This document shows positions 23,437 through 34,933 of a DNA stretch of 64,000 nt, piece after piece; within the stretch, counting starts at the first letter, position 1, and every line of letters begins with the position of its first letter. The position numbers were made by a program, and so were the translations under genes. This DNA comes from Mucidula mucida (taxonomy: Eukaryota > Basidiomycota > Agaricomycetes > Agaricales > Physalacriaceae): assembly GCA_015501055.1 (NCBI GenBank), contig JADNYV010000039.1:124001-188000 (forward strand), read 5' to 3'. Under the pieces are notes generated by a model. That model saw only the letters and a program-made list of their open reading frames with translations, made no database searches and was not told where the DNA came from.

Positions 23437-25734
23437 ATGGTTTCCTTCACCAAGCTTCTCTCTTTCGTCCTCCTCGCCGTGTCTGCGCACGCCGTTCCTT
23501 TCCCCGCGTCCTCCAAGTTCGCGACGCACCGCACCCGCGTGATTGGGCGGCGGGGTCTCGCTGTGGAGACTTTCCACCCGGCGACAGACTACAAGGTGAC
23601 TCTATCTGTGTATCTATCTTTTGTGAGGTATTGATTCCGCTTTAAAGACCTTTGGTACCGAAGGCAAGGAGATCCCTGCCTCTTTCGTGGCCCAATCTCT
23701 CGAAGATACTACCAAGGCCATCGTGGCTTCTGAGCTCGGCATCGACACCGATAAGGTCGCGTACACTAGCGGCTTCGCTAAGGAGGCTGAGACCGTTAGC
23801 TACACTTATGCGAAGCAAGTTCATGTAAGAATAGGTTTTTGACATTTCATTACCGGTTTTTGACCGTCTTGTAGGATGGCGTAGAATTCCTCAACGCTGT
23901 CGCCAATGTCGCTATCAAGGATAACAAGATTGTTGCCTTTGGCGCTTCGTTCGTTGATACCTGTGAGTTTCCATCAGAACGCCTTGTTTGTAATGCCGGT
24001 GATGCTCATTAATGTTGTAGCCAACATCGCTGACTCGACCCCCACCATTGATGTCCAGAGCGTGATCTCCGCCGTCGAGGACCAGTTGGATGGTACTTTC
24101 AACGGCTATACAGCCCTCAACTATCTCTCACTTGCTGATGGTTCCGTCGCTCTTACGCACGCCATCCAAGTCCAGAATGAGGAGACCAACTCCTGGCTGG
24201 AGGCCTACGTCGACGCACACACCGGTGAACTCTTGAGCGTCGTTGACTTTGTCGCAGACCTTACCGTAACTCTCTCTTCTCTTCACGAATCACATATCGC
24301 TTACCTTTGCGGATAGTACAAAGTCATCCCCATTCAGAAGGACGCCGTTACGGAGGGTTTGGAAGTCCTTGTGGATCCCGAGAACCTCAACTCTTCCCCG
24401 AGCGGATGGGTCACCACCAGCGCGACCGCGTAAGTCCATTTTCTCCGGGCCGATAACTCCGTTCGTTGATCGAGGCGGCTTTCAGCGGGAACAATGTCGT
24501 CGCATTCAAGTCGTCACAATCTGCGACGACCAGCACGTCTTCCACGGGCGTATTCAACTATACGTACGACACCACGCTTGCTCCCACCGGTGGCCAGAAC
24601 GTCGATGCCGCGCGCGTGAACGCTTTCTACATCATCAACACTGTGCATGACTTTCTCTACCTCTACGGATGGACCGAGTCCTCGTTCAACTTCCAGACTG
24701 ACAACTTTGGCAAAGGGGGCTCTGGGAACGACCGTGTTCTGATGAGCGTGCAGGACGCGAGCGGCACGAACAATGCCAACTTTGCCACGCCACCCGAGTA
24801 AGCCGATCAAGTGTGGCGCAGATATAAACTCTGATTATTTTCATTTCCTGTGGTCTTTAGTGGAAGCAGTGGGACGTGTAGGATGTTTATTTGGACCCTG
24901 ACGACACCTCGGCGTGACGGGTCGCTCCAGAATGATATTATCGTGCACGAGTTCACGCATGGTCTGACTAACCGTATGACGGGCGGCGGGACTGGTAGAT
25001 GTCTTCAAACAACTGAAGCAGGGGGGATGGGAGAGGGATGGAGTGACTCAGCATGTTTATTTCTCGTCTCCTGGTGATCCCAAGAACTGAACTTTTGAAT
25101 AGATGGCCGCGTATGTTCATTTTTCATCTTCCGGACGCTAATAGCCGAACTGTTGCACAGCTGGACCGAGCAAAAGTCTTCAGCGGTTCCTGATTATACT
25201 ATGGCCGACTGGGTTATCAACGACAACGCTGGAATTCGCAGCCACCCATACTCGACATCGGCTTCCGTCAACCCGCTGCGCTATTCGAGCATTGCTACTC
25301 TGAATGAGGTTCACGGTGAGTTCCGTCTCGTACTACACAACGAATTGCGGGCTTGACGTGACTTTCAGATATCGGAGAAGTCTGGGCCAACATCTTGTAC
25401 AACGTCTACGCTGCCCTCGTCGGCGTGCACGGCTGGTCGGCTACGGCAAAGACTGACCCAACCGGTTCGGAAGGAAACGTCGTCTATCTCCACCTTCTCG
25501 TAGACGCCCTCGCTTTGCAGCCTTGCAACCCTACTCGTGAGTTTCAAGAGTTTTGTCGTTCTCTTGTTCACGCGCCCCGTAGTCGTCAGCGCTCGTGATG
25601 CATGGATCCAAGCGGATGTTAACCGATATGGCGGTGCTAACAAATGCACCCTCTGGACTGCCTTTGCCAGTCGTGGTCTCGGTGTCGGTGCCGCCAACTT
25701 TGTTGATAGCTCGGCTGTCCCGAGTGGGTGTTAA
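23437..25734 (+). CDS. Fungalysin, secreted M36 metallopeptidase
   Basis: Extracellular zinc peptidase with propeptide; degrades proteins outside the cell. Eleven exons fit in phase: 23437-23595, 23648-23824, 23875-23962, 24021-24265, 24317-24429, 24486-24797, 24861-25050, 25103-25110, 25161-25315, 25369-25536 and 25583-25734, giving 588 residues, a normal fungalysin length. A signal peptide of about 19 residues precedes an FTP-type propeptide. The zinc site reads His394-Glu395-x-x-His398 (VHEFTHGLTNRM) with Glu423 in GGMGEGWSD as the expected third ligand. The C terminus QPCNPTLVSARDAWIQAD is typical. Two oddities: the intron after Ser428 needs a GC donor (25051-25102), and the next exon is only 8 nt. 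A TATTTAA element lies about 90 bases upstream. Confidence 0.93.
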
Positions 25735-26180
25735 TTGTATGTATGTCTTTTGTCTTTGGATTCATGAGGGAGCAAGAATACTACGGTAACTTATGTCGTG
25801 ATGTGTATTTAACGCAAATTTATCGACGTAGGGCTTGGATAACACTAAGTCTCAAAGAGAACTTGAAGTTGATTGGTGTAATGTTCATGGGAAAGAGTGC
25901 TATACTGTTAGGTCTCTTCAGTTCAGGAGTGATCCAAGAATTTCTTTTCTCATTCTTGATTGTCGCGAGCGCGTGCGCCTCCATTGCCAGCTCTCCTAGT
26001 ACTTACTCTACCTTTAAGTGATCGTTCTTAGGTTCAATCGTTCAGGAGAGACTCTTTCGCGTGCCGATGTACATGCACTGCTAAGGAGGAAGTACGTCGT
26101 CCCAAGGCCGCCTCCCACTCGCATCATGGAAAGCAGCGGCGACCATTCAAGAAGAGCACTGCCGAGGTGTACGAGAAATA
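25735..26180. other. Intergenic, 3' of fungalysin
   Basis: No gene recognised. Similarity to the right arm begins near 26180-26215, where a stretch ending in CCGAAGAGGTTGC matches the reverse complement of bases near 62875-62930. Confidence 0.4.
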
Positions 26181-26259
26181 GATAATAATTCTTCCTCCTC
26201 GTAATAATTACTGAGCCGAGCACCGAAGAGGTTGCAGGTAAGCCCAGGCTGTAAATGGG

Positions 26260-27432
26260 CGCTTTGGGTAGATTTGGGGACCCTTTGATAAGAAACACCC
26301 TTGTGTAGAAGAACTGAATCAATTGTCTCTGAAACTTAAGTCGTGGGTGACGGGCTAGAGAAGTTGGCCGGACAAGACATTGCTTCCTTCCTCTTGACCA
26401 CCATTATCATCCCCTCCAATATCTCGCGGCTCATGCAGTAGGAGTACACCTCAATTTGATCGTCTGCCACGGCCCTCTTGGACGTTATCACCGTCCTGCT
26501 TGACCGAGACAAAAATTCACTTGAACTCTTACCGTGACGAAAGCATGAACACTACAGAGGTTTGAATCCATTAGCCTTAGAGTCGTGCACTAACCGTCAT
26601 TAAGTCTCCAGCTCTTCTCTCTATGTTTGGCGGAGAAGAAAATACCCAATCGAACGTGAGTGTGCACATACAGCTTGTATGCAGCGTCGTATTAATGGGC
26701 TGTTAGTACTCCTTCAATACTAGTGATCCTCCACAATCCGGTACTCGGAATCTTGTTGCCATATTTGAGGAAATTTTTCGCGCCGAAAGAGCTCTGCACG
26801 CCAGTGCGCAATACATATCCGCGCAGATGGCGAAGTATGTCCCATATCCGACACGTCCCAGCCACCTCGAGTTCAGATCTCTCTGTTACCAACTTCTGCA
26901 TCTGGCATTGGAAGCTACGAAAGACGCTACATGGTTTCTTGGGCGATGCAATAACACCTTACCGGGTACTATGTCCACGGATGGGTATCCGCTCACTTTG
27001 GAAGATTTACAGCTATATGACGACATGTCCACCGCATGTCAGCGTGCCTCTGACTGCATCTCCCCCATCCAATCCCGGCTCGACCACCTTGGCCAGTGTC
27101 TAATGGTCGAACTCGGTGGTACCAGATCAGTTTACATGGCTGTTCTTCGATTCCTACAACGTCTTTCGTGCAAAGCCCTAGGCGGCCGTGCTTCACTCGT
27201 AGCCGATATACCTGGCTTGATCCACACAATCAAAGTGCACATGCGCGAGATTGTCGATCTCCTGTGCGAGTTGAAGATCAGGATCACATATTTTCGTTCC
27301 GCCTTCAGCAATTTCTGGTGGGTCGAGCATGAGCCACGCCGCCAGAGTTATTTGGATGCGTTTCTTACTGTCCGAATGGCTGGCAATACGCATTTATTTG
27401 AGATTATAACTTTGTTATCTTATCCGCTTTAG
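26260..27432 (+). pseudogene. Family X, copy A (uncharacterised, degenerate)
   Basis: Unknown protein family with three copies in the window; the other two lie near 57,950-58,770 and at 61,632-62,853. The 3' exon is well preserved: after a probable 3' splice site near 26706 the frame runs through LVAIFEEIFRAERALHASAQ and VHMREIVDLLCELKIRITYF to a stop at 27432, mostly helical with no known domain. Upstream it is broken relative to copy C: one base is missing just after the Gly-Asp-Pro of the N terminus, TAG follows WVTG, and a codon that is CGA in copy C reads TGA in the RKHEHYRGLNPL segment. Copy A therefore looks inactive, though its downstream exon could survive as a shorter gene. Confidence 0.55.
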
Positions 27433-27691
27433 TGACTGTGGCGGGGTTGCATCGGCAATCATATACGGTCAGACGGGGAGGTTGGACGCGGTGATGCGGG
27501 TGGCGTGCCTGTTGCGGGTTGAGATCCATACCACTACAACAGCGGTGAGTGTGTGGCGCATCATAGTCACCAGAACCTTACTCTGGCCTGCAGCATACTA
27601 TTTCGTCGCCTAGTCAAATCTCGCCCATACGTATAGTCAAATAATAAAAACTCAATACATCGTGCCTTATTGCCTTGTCAATTTCGCACCG

Positions 27692-27763
27692 CCTATCGAC
27701 TGGACTTATTCAGGCAAAATGATTACACCTATCGACTGGACTTATTCAGGCAAAATGATTACA
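27692..27763. repeat. Tandem repeat, 36 bp x 2
   Basis: Two identical 36-bp units begin at 27692 and 27728 (each starting CCTATCGACTGG), followed by a short partial third copy. It lies between family X copy A and gene W. Confidence 0.9.
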
Positions 27764-27983
27764 CCTATTACCTATAGTACCACCTTCAGCTGGTGAATCG
27801 GCCACTTACATGCCTAAATATATGCGTGATGTCGACGCGTGTTCCTAATCGGGTGATTTACATAATCAACCGATTCCAAGGCGCGTCGTCTGGCTTTGAA
27901 AGAGTCAAGACGCCAGCCCAGTTTGGATTCATCATCGCCAGCTACACGTCTTTCACGTACTATCTACAGTCTCCAGTATCGCC

Positions 27984-29306
27984 ATGACTTCCCCACCTAT
28001 CGGTACCAAGACCACGCCGTTGGCAGTATTCAACCCGCCTTTATTCACAAAATCGTTGGCGCAATTTAGTATCGCCTTTTCCAAAGGCCGAGGAACGGAG
28101 CTGGACCCACTCACCATCACCCATCGAATGCTACACTTGGGAAAGACAAGCAGTTTCGCTTACTACAGCGAGTTGATGGCGACCTACAAGGCTCTGGCGG
28201 AGATCTACGATAAGATACAAGACAGTTCGGTCCCATGGTACCCGACACACTACATTCTTGCCTATTGCCACTGATGTATATCTCCCAGGTTCGAGCACGC
28301 TCGCCAAGACCTCCTTCACATCCTGCACGGTTCCATCATGCTTGCCGACACCATGCAGTCCTTGATGGATGCGCAGGCCGACGAGATCACTGTCTCGCTT
28401 TTAGACACTCTCAGCTCCTGGAGCAATTCCAGACCAGCGACGTCTACGCCTCGCGACGAAACGAAGATGTATGGGAGCTTCGCTCTCAAAGTTCAGTATG
28501 AAATAGAACACCTACAACAGTGTTTAGAAACACTACAACCATCCGTAAGTCAAGTTTCCTTTGCATGTCCATATAGCTGACCTTGCTACATTCAGCAATT
28601 CCGCAATCGCGCGTTCTTCCCAATTCTACACAGCTCAGCCTTGAAGGCCGCAGGCGTAGCCACCGCAGTCACCGGTGCCGCGGTCGTAGCCGCCAGCCAC
28701 GTCAATGTCGGAGGAGCTCTCCTCGCGTTTGGAGGCTTCGCTACAGCTGCTGGTGAGCGGTCAGGTGCCCTACCTTTGTCGGACCTAATAAGATCTAGGG
28801 TATATGACGACAACGGTGTCGGAACAGCGCAGCGAGACGATCAAACTGCATGCTGCTTACCTCAAGCGTCTGCTGCAAATCGGATATATAGCTTGGACCG
28901 AGTTCTCCGCCCTCTTGCAGACATTTTCGGCGACATACTCGACACTTAAGAATGACGCCAAACGATCACAAGAGCTACTTACATTCTGTAGGGCATTCCA
29001 ATCCTGTGTGAGTCTGCTCCCAATCCACATAACCAATGGAGTTCACTCGCTCCCTGACAGTTCCTAGAGGGTTTCGATAACTTCAACATTTTCGTTGATC
29101 TCACGATCTGCGATCCGGTCCGTTCAAAGCAGATCCTTGCTGTTCCAGCGGAGGTTCAGCAGATCCTGTCGGATCACAACCAAGAAAAGTTGCCCGGTAG
29201 AAACGACAAGTACTCCAAGTACCTCGGTAAGCCTGCATATCATGACCTCGAGGCTCAGGAATCGCTCACAATTGTCTAATTAGAGGCGACCACTGCCACT
29301 GGCTGA
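27984..29306 (+). CDS. Gene W: helical protein with central hydrophobic hairpin, function unknown
   Basis: Six exons fit in phase: 27984-28237, 28289-28544, 28596-28752, 28799-29007, 29061-29226 and 29284-29306, giving 354 residues; the five introns are 46-57 bp. No signal peptide. Long helical stretches flank a Gly/Ala/Val-rich segment at about residues 187-222 (GVATAVTGAAVVAASHVNVG and GGALLAFGGFATAAG) that could form a membrane hairpin. Long amphipathic helices around a hydrophobic hairpin recall alpha-helical membrane-inserting proteins, but I recognise no family signature, so this is only an architectural hint. The gene has no counterpart in the right arm, where gene T occupies the corresponding outer zone. 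All splice sites and phases are consistent, so it looks intact. Confidence 0.6.
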
Positions 29307-29719
29307 AGACAGACAGGCCGTATAGCGACCACCCGGAGAGGAGGGATAGGCAGGAGCGTTCGCAGTGGGTACCTGTTACTTGCGCGAGGTCTTGGGACTT
29401 GGAACTATAGTGGCGTCACCACCTCCTTGTACATGACTTCCCTCTGCTGGATGTGTCGACAGAGTACCAAACAAGCACGCGGCGAGGTTCTAGCTGAATG
29501 TCATGACTCCACATTGCAATCCCAGTACACGGTGACACTACAAACAACATATCATGAAACATACACATCTGAGGGAACATGTGCACACCTACTTTTCACT
29601 CCTCTGCTTTGCTTCATTCCCCGACGTCGAATCTCCGCCCGTCTGATCCACCACGCCACGCTCAAGATCAACCGTCATGACGCTAAGTGATATCTCCGAG
29701 CTCACGGTCTGGGTAGCAA

Positions 29720-30775
29720 AATGGAGAGACCGCAAGGCGCTCCTAATGCCGCCCCCGCCGCCAAGAGACGTGCAAGAATCGTCAGGACGTGCATGCCCTG
29801 CTACGACCCGCGCCAGGATAAGTGTTGCGATTCCCTAATCCCATTCATTACAAGGAGTGTAAGAAGTGGATAGAACGTACCGTAAGCGAATATCACAAAC
29901 TCCTCATATACGCATAGGACAGATCCTACCCATCAGGATCACCGATGTATACGAGATAGGAAATGGAGTATAAGGCGGCAGACTCCACCAATATCCTCTG
30001 TATGTCCTCGCTCTAGGTCCGCTGACGCGCAGGATGCGGAACACGATGAGCAGGGTGCAGACGCTGTTCGTCGTCAGCGTCATGGCAAAGTACACAAAAT
30101 TCCAGTTTACGCTGTAGAGCGTGCATTCGCCGCCGTCCTGAACCTGGGATGCGATAAACAGGCCGCCACTGACTACCCGGCGATTAATTCAACGATAAGC
30201 ATAAGGGGATGGAGGCGACTCACTCGTTCCGACGATGTACTAGGATGTTGAGCCAGTTGCTGCCCCATCATCGCCAGATCTGTCAGGTAAGACTGAGAGC
30301 AAATAAGCGACGGTCGTAAGACCCACCACGATAGCATCTGCGATGAAAATATCCACCGCCGTTGAAACCCCGCTCAAGATCCTCAGCGCCTGGAAGTCAT
30401 CCATGAATCCAGCATCAAACTGATCCTCCCTCGTCGATCCATGCACGACGAACGTAAATCCCAGCTCATTCCACCGTCAGGCAGCGTGGATCGAGGCTAT
30501 GCACCTCATGAGGATGGTTATGATCCCCCGTTTCTTGAAGCCTTTTGGTTGAACATGAGAATGGCTGGGAGGAGAAGAAAGCAGAATCACAAACCGATCT
30601 GCCACATAGTAATCGCGTATACCGTTGAATAAATCCCGTAGACGAAGATCTCGATAATGTTAGTGTTGAGCCATGACGCGGCGCAAGTCCGAGTCCGAAA
30701 GACCAAATAGCTGGGACAGAGAAGACATATCGACGAGTGAGCATATCGCTGGGCCAGGTATTTATAGGATTGGGA
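29720..30775 (-). pseudogene. 7TM-like membrane protein remnant, left arm
   Basis: Fragments on the minus strand resemble the multi-pass membrane proteins common in Agaricomycetes. Seen: WLNTNIIEIFVYGIYSTVYA (a TM1-like segment), DDFQALRILSGVSTAVDIFI followed by a WR-stop-W sequence where WRCW is usual, and VYFAMTLTTNSVCTLLIVFR, a late TM. At least two in-frame stops interrupt the most natural reading, after SIHAA and within the WRxW motif, so it is probably dead. A shorter, further decayed copy lies in the right arm near 57,600-57,960. Family assignment is by appearance only. Confidence 0.4.
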
Positions 30776-31005
30776 CATCCAAGTCTAAATGTTGGGGTGA
30801 TGTAGAATCCAAGAGGCGCTATTGAGAGTCACGACAGATCAGTGAGTGTGGGCTTTGCTGGATCCGACGCAGACGGAGGTGTAAGTGCCTGTATGAGAGT
30901 GTTGGTTCAGTGCTGCTGGACGATATGTGGACGTCAACAATGTCCCATGACTTGCAGGTTGGAGTAAACATCGCCAGTGTGCGAGCGCCAGCGTTACAAA
31001 TCAGC

Positions 31006-32203
31006 TTAACAAGGCGGCTGAAAAACCCGAACAGAGGTGTATGCGAAATAGATATTTGTATCCAAAACAGGTTCTTGGTCGGCATTGCGTGTAACTATCA
31101 AGGAGTCCGAGATTTCTGTTAAGATATTGTTAACGAGAGAGCCTAGAGGGTGAATGGCACTAACGTCAGGCTTAGGGCCTTGTATGAACTTTTCGACGAG
31201 ATGCTTGAATTGGATCGGTTTTTCAGAGTGCACTACGCGGGTTGTTAGTTGATATTGCAGGGGACTAAGACAGTCTTACCCCAATGGTTCGTATCCAATC
31301 TTTCAAGAAGCAAGTTTGGGAAGAACTTTTCCGCGAGAGGAAGATTATGCCTATTGACAAAATTGCTCTGCATGCCTTTGATGAACAAGGTCCTCCCATT
31401 CCATTCTTTCTCCCCTGCTTCGTACGGAAAGTTTCCTATTTCCGGGATAGCCTCGTCGAGAACTGGTACGGGTACGCGGAAGTGAACTGGGGCAGGATCC
31501 GATCCCGGTGATGGTACAACAAGGTTTGTGAGCAAAAACAGGACAATGTTTGGGTCTTTCTCGATCTCATGCAAAACGTACGAAGCTTCTTTACGCGACT
31601 TGAGCTGTAGCTCTTCAATTCGACGCATGGCCTGGACGTATTGATGGAACTCGGATGACATTTTGCCTTTAGAGGGCGCGATATCCACGACAATAAGATT
31701 GGAGAGCTTGGATGGATCGGAAAGGGCGACGGACATGGCGACCTTGCCGCCCATGGAATGGCCGAGAAGGGAGACGTTTGTAAGACCCTTTTTGTCAAGA
31801 AAATGGAGCACATCGGATGCCTAGGTCATCGGTAGCGCGTGTGGCGACTCGCCATGATTGCGCAGGTCCTACAGACCGTGAATCCCGCCGTCATCAAGCA
31901 AAACAACGAGGACTTACCAACGCATACACGGGTCGTTTTAGGTCGCGAGAAAAGGACTTGGTAAGTGACGACCAGTTGCGCTTGGATCCACTGTCACCGT
32001 CAATGAAATTCCACGAAATTGGGACGAACGACGTACAGAAGACCATGGAGCATAACGAGTGGTTTATCCGTCGCGTTGCCGTCGTCCGGAATGGCAGCGA
32101 TGTACTCGAGCTCGACGGGTCCGGCGACGGTCGCGACATGTCGGGAACGCGGAACTGGGATTGAAATTGACAGCTGGGACAAGGTGAAGCATAGGGTAAT
32201 CAC
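31006..32203 (-). pseudogene. ABHD11-like alpha/beta hydrolase, left copy, nonsense-interrupted
   Basis: Matches the ABHD11/Imo32 type of mitochondrial alpha/beta hydrolase. Seen: the LVMLHGLLGSKRNW oxyanion region across an intron, DLRNHGESPH, the nucleophile elbow GHSMGG, VDIAPSKG, FIKGMQSNFVN, and the catalytic His in NHW joined across an intron to VHSEKPIQFKHLVEKF. Compared with the right-arm copy, nine bases are missing just after ATGACCTA, at about 31822-31823, which turns the reading into Met-Thr-stop. Everything downstream is open. The left copy therefore encodes no full hydrolase unless translation restarts. The N-terminal start is not clear in either copy. Confidence 0.75.
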
Positions 32204-32259
32204 AGAGGCAGAGGCCAGGCCGTATTCGCAGGGTGAGCGCTAGCGTGCTCATCCTCGTC

Positions 32260-33066
32260 GTCGGTGATAAAGGTGATCGGCGCGTCCCTTTCTCCTACCA
32301 CCACCATCATCATCATCGCCCTCTTCCTCGCCAGCTTCGATGCGTCTCCTCTGCTTCTCTGCTGTGTCTGAATCTTCCATATTATCAATCGAACAATATT
32401 CCTTACGATTTTGTGAGGCCTATCACTCCAGTCTGTATATGTAAGTCTTGTCCTTTTCTCAACGCGCCCTGTGTTAATTTCTGGCGGATTTGTGCTTAGA
32501 GTTAACATACACAAATAATCATGGTGGCGCATGATCTGCGCTCGGATATACTGTAATCTTGTAAGGCACTGGGGCAGATCTCTACGACCTCGTGAACTTT
32601 CCCGAAACGGCCGCCCATTGACAAGGAACTCCGAGACTCCGTGGCGGCGGCGTACACAGCCTACAGGCTAATACTCTGAAAATGTAAAGTAAATCTCGTT
32701 GACGGCCATCAGATACGTCCTTTTATCCCACTCGGGTTTCACGCTTTGAACTAGAACAGAGCAATAAGGAATCCGAAGGTATATGATTCCGATCCCACGT
32801 ATAAAACTATTCAAACCATTCTCTCTAGTAGTCGCCAAGGGGTCCCTCTTTCCACGAGTCGCCAGGAACTTTTTGGATGTGCATTCTCACTACAACGTGG
32901 ATTACGGCGAAAATACCGGTATATCCTACAGTCAGCGACGTTTCACATCAAATCATGTCATTCTCTGTAATTCTTTATGAGTGTCCCTCAGCAGTACGTA
33001 CTCCTCGCGCCGAAGTCTTGTTTAAACGAATGCATAAACTCATACAGATCATTTTGCCTCCCCTTT
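32260..33066. other. Intergenic, left arm
   Basis: Short frames only. It contains the promoter region of the Zn2Cys6 gene starting at 33067; no other feature can be supported. Confidence 0.4.
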
Positions 33067-34892
33067 ATGTCTAGTTCCCCACAACCCAGGCGCACCAACG
33101 CAGTCGTAGCATGCTCAAATTGCCGAAAGCACAAGACGCGTTGCGAAATGCTTGATCCTTTCTCTGGACGATGTCATCGATGCGAAATCGCATCCCTCGC
33201 GTGTTCTCACGAAGGCCAGTGTGGCGTGATACCATGGGCCGATCCTCTGGTTCAGGAATTTGGGCAATCTACTCCTTCTTCACCTTCTTCTAGCTCGATT
33301 AGCTCTACTACGCTGCTGGGAACACCTTACGAGGCATTGTCACCATCGAGTCCTGGACGTGCTTGGTCATTCATTCCTCAGCTCCTCGAATGCTCCGCAC
33401 CCATAGCGGCCATACACATGCTCTCTGAGAGATTAAGTCCTGCCACTATGGCCTCGCCAGTTCTCCTGACCAGCGACTACTCCATACACGACATTTTATC
33501 ACCTATGCAAATAGAATATCTACTCAGCGTGTCAGTATTAAAACCTCCGACCTCAACCGAGTACTGACTTGACACCCCAGAATCTACACCAAATATGTTC
33601 CTTGGCTTAATTTCGTACCCGTTCGAGGAACATTAACAGACGTCATTGGTTGTAGCATCGCTATCCGGCACCTTCCCTTCTACGGTACTCATGGTGCGCA
33701 TCTGACAAAACTCGCTGAAGATACCGTAGCGCGGATGGTGTTCGACCCTGGAATGTTCGAATCTATTGAGACGATACACGGTCTCATTATGCTGGCCCTA
33801 TGGCCGTCGTCACAGGGCGATGGAAAAGTGCTGATAAGCATGGCGGTGAATATTGCGACAAACATGCAGTTGAATAAAGCTGCTGCGCGCATAGCCGAGA
33901 TGCGCCAATATGGCTCCGTTGTCATTTCCGATGAGCTCATGGAGAGAGCGAAATTGGTCAGTGTTATCGTTCCTTGGCCTCAAGTCACTAATCATGTCGT
34001 AGTGGCTGGCTCTAACACATTTTGAAGCCTTGTGAGAGACATCTCTTCCGCTGGCTTTCGACTAGCTCACAATATCTCCAGTCTCTGTTATGGAAGTCGG
34101 CGCAGACCTCTCTGCCATCGTTCACCTCAGGACATCGACCTAATCCCTCTTATCATTCCTTCGAGCCCCGCAGAAGGGCGGGACCTCCGCCTGCGCTTAA
34201 CGTCCGAAACATTCCTCGTCGTCGAAGCCGGGCTCTCCACCATCTGTGCTCGCTACGACCAACTAAATCAATTCAAAACCGACATCACATCCTGTCTCTC
34301 CAAAATGGACTCTGTCCTACAGATGGTGCTTCCCATGTCGGTCATCGCCGACCATGACACGGCCCATTACTACCTACTCCAGTGCCCAGTCCTCACCTAC
34401 CGTCAGCTCATCTTGCACCACGCGTTTTTCGCTATGCAGCGCATCTCACAGGAACATCCCCAGTGGTTCACCGACTTCGAAGTACGCCTCATGGTGGAGT
34501 GGGCGAAAGACGCCATGCGCACCGCCGAGGCGCTGCTGACTGCGTTTTTGCACTACAAGCAAGACGTGGGCGAGACGTGTCCGGACCATGTGTATATGCA
34601 TCTGGGGTTCTCGGCGAGCATGATTGTGGGGATGCGGCTGCTGGTGAGGGAGCGGAGGGATGTGGAGATGAGCGGGGCGTGGCAGGAGCTGTTGAGGAAA
34701 ACGGCGGAGGTGTTGGAGCAGACGCAGATGCAGGGGGATGGCGGGAGGGAGCATGCGGCGGTGAGGGTGGCGAGGGTTATTAGGGCGATAAGAGGGTCGT
34801 GGATGAAGAAGGGTTTGGACACACTGTTTGAGGAGGACAGTCCGTTGTTTGATGAAGAGACTTGGGAGCGGTTTTTGCACGAGTTGACGTAG
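33067..34892 (+). CDS. Zn2Cys6 transcription factor, left copy
   Basis: Fungal binuclear zinc-cluster regulator acting in the nucleus. Four exons fit in phase: 33067-33530, 33581-33956, 34003-34031 (29 nt) and 34082-34892, giving 559 residues. The DNA-binding cluster has Cys16, 19, 26, 36, 39 and 46 (ACSNCRKHKTRCEML and CHRCEIASLAC). The rest is the fungal-specific middle domain: IYTKYVPWLNFVPVRG, then KLWLALTHFEAFLCYGSRRR, where family members keep a WLAL-YGxxRP element, and a helical C-terminal half. No stop or frameshift. Its partner in the right arm is about 93% identical over the last 280 residues by eye, but only around two thirds identical over the first 155. The target genes are unknown. 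Confidence 0.85.
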
Positions 34893-34933
34893 CAAGGATT
34901 TCAGCCTAACATCTCGGTTATAAAGACTCCCAT

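Noticed and set aside
27692..27763. Short direct repeats as a CRISPR-like array
   Set aside because: Two adjacent identical units without spacers, in a fungal genome; an ordinary tandem duplication. The same reasoning applies to 58776-58832.
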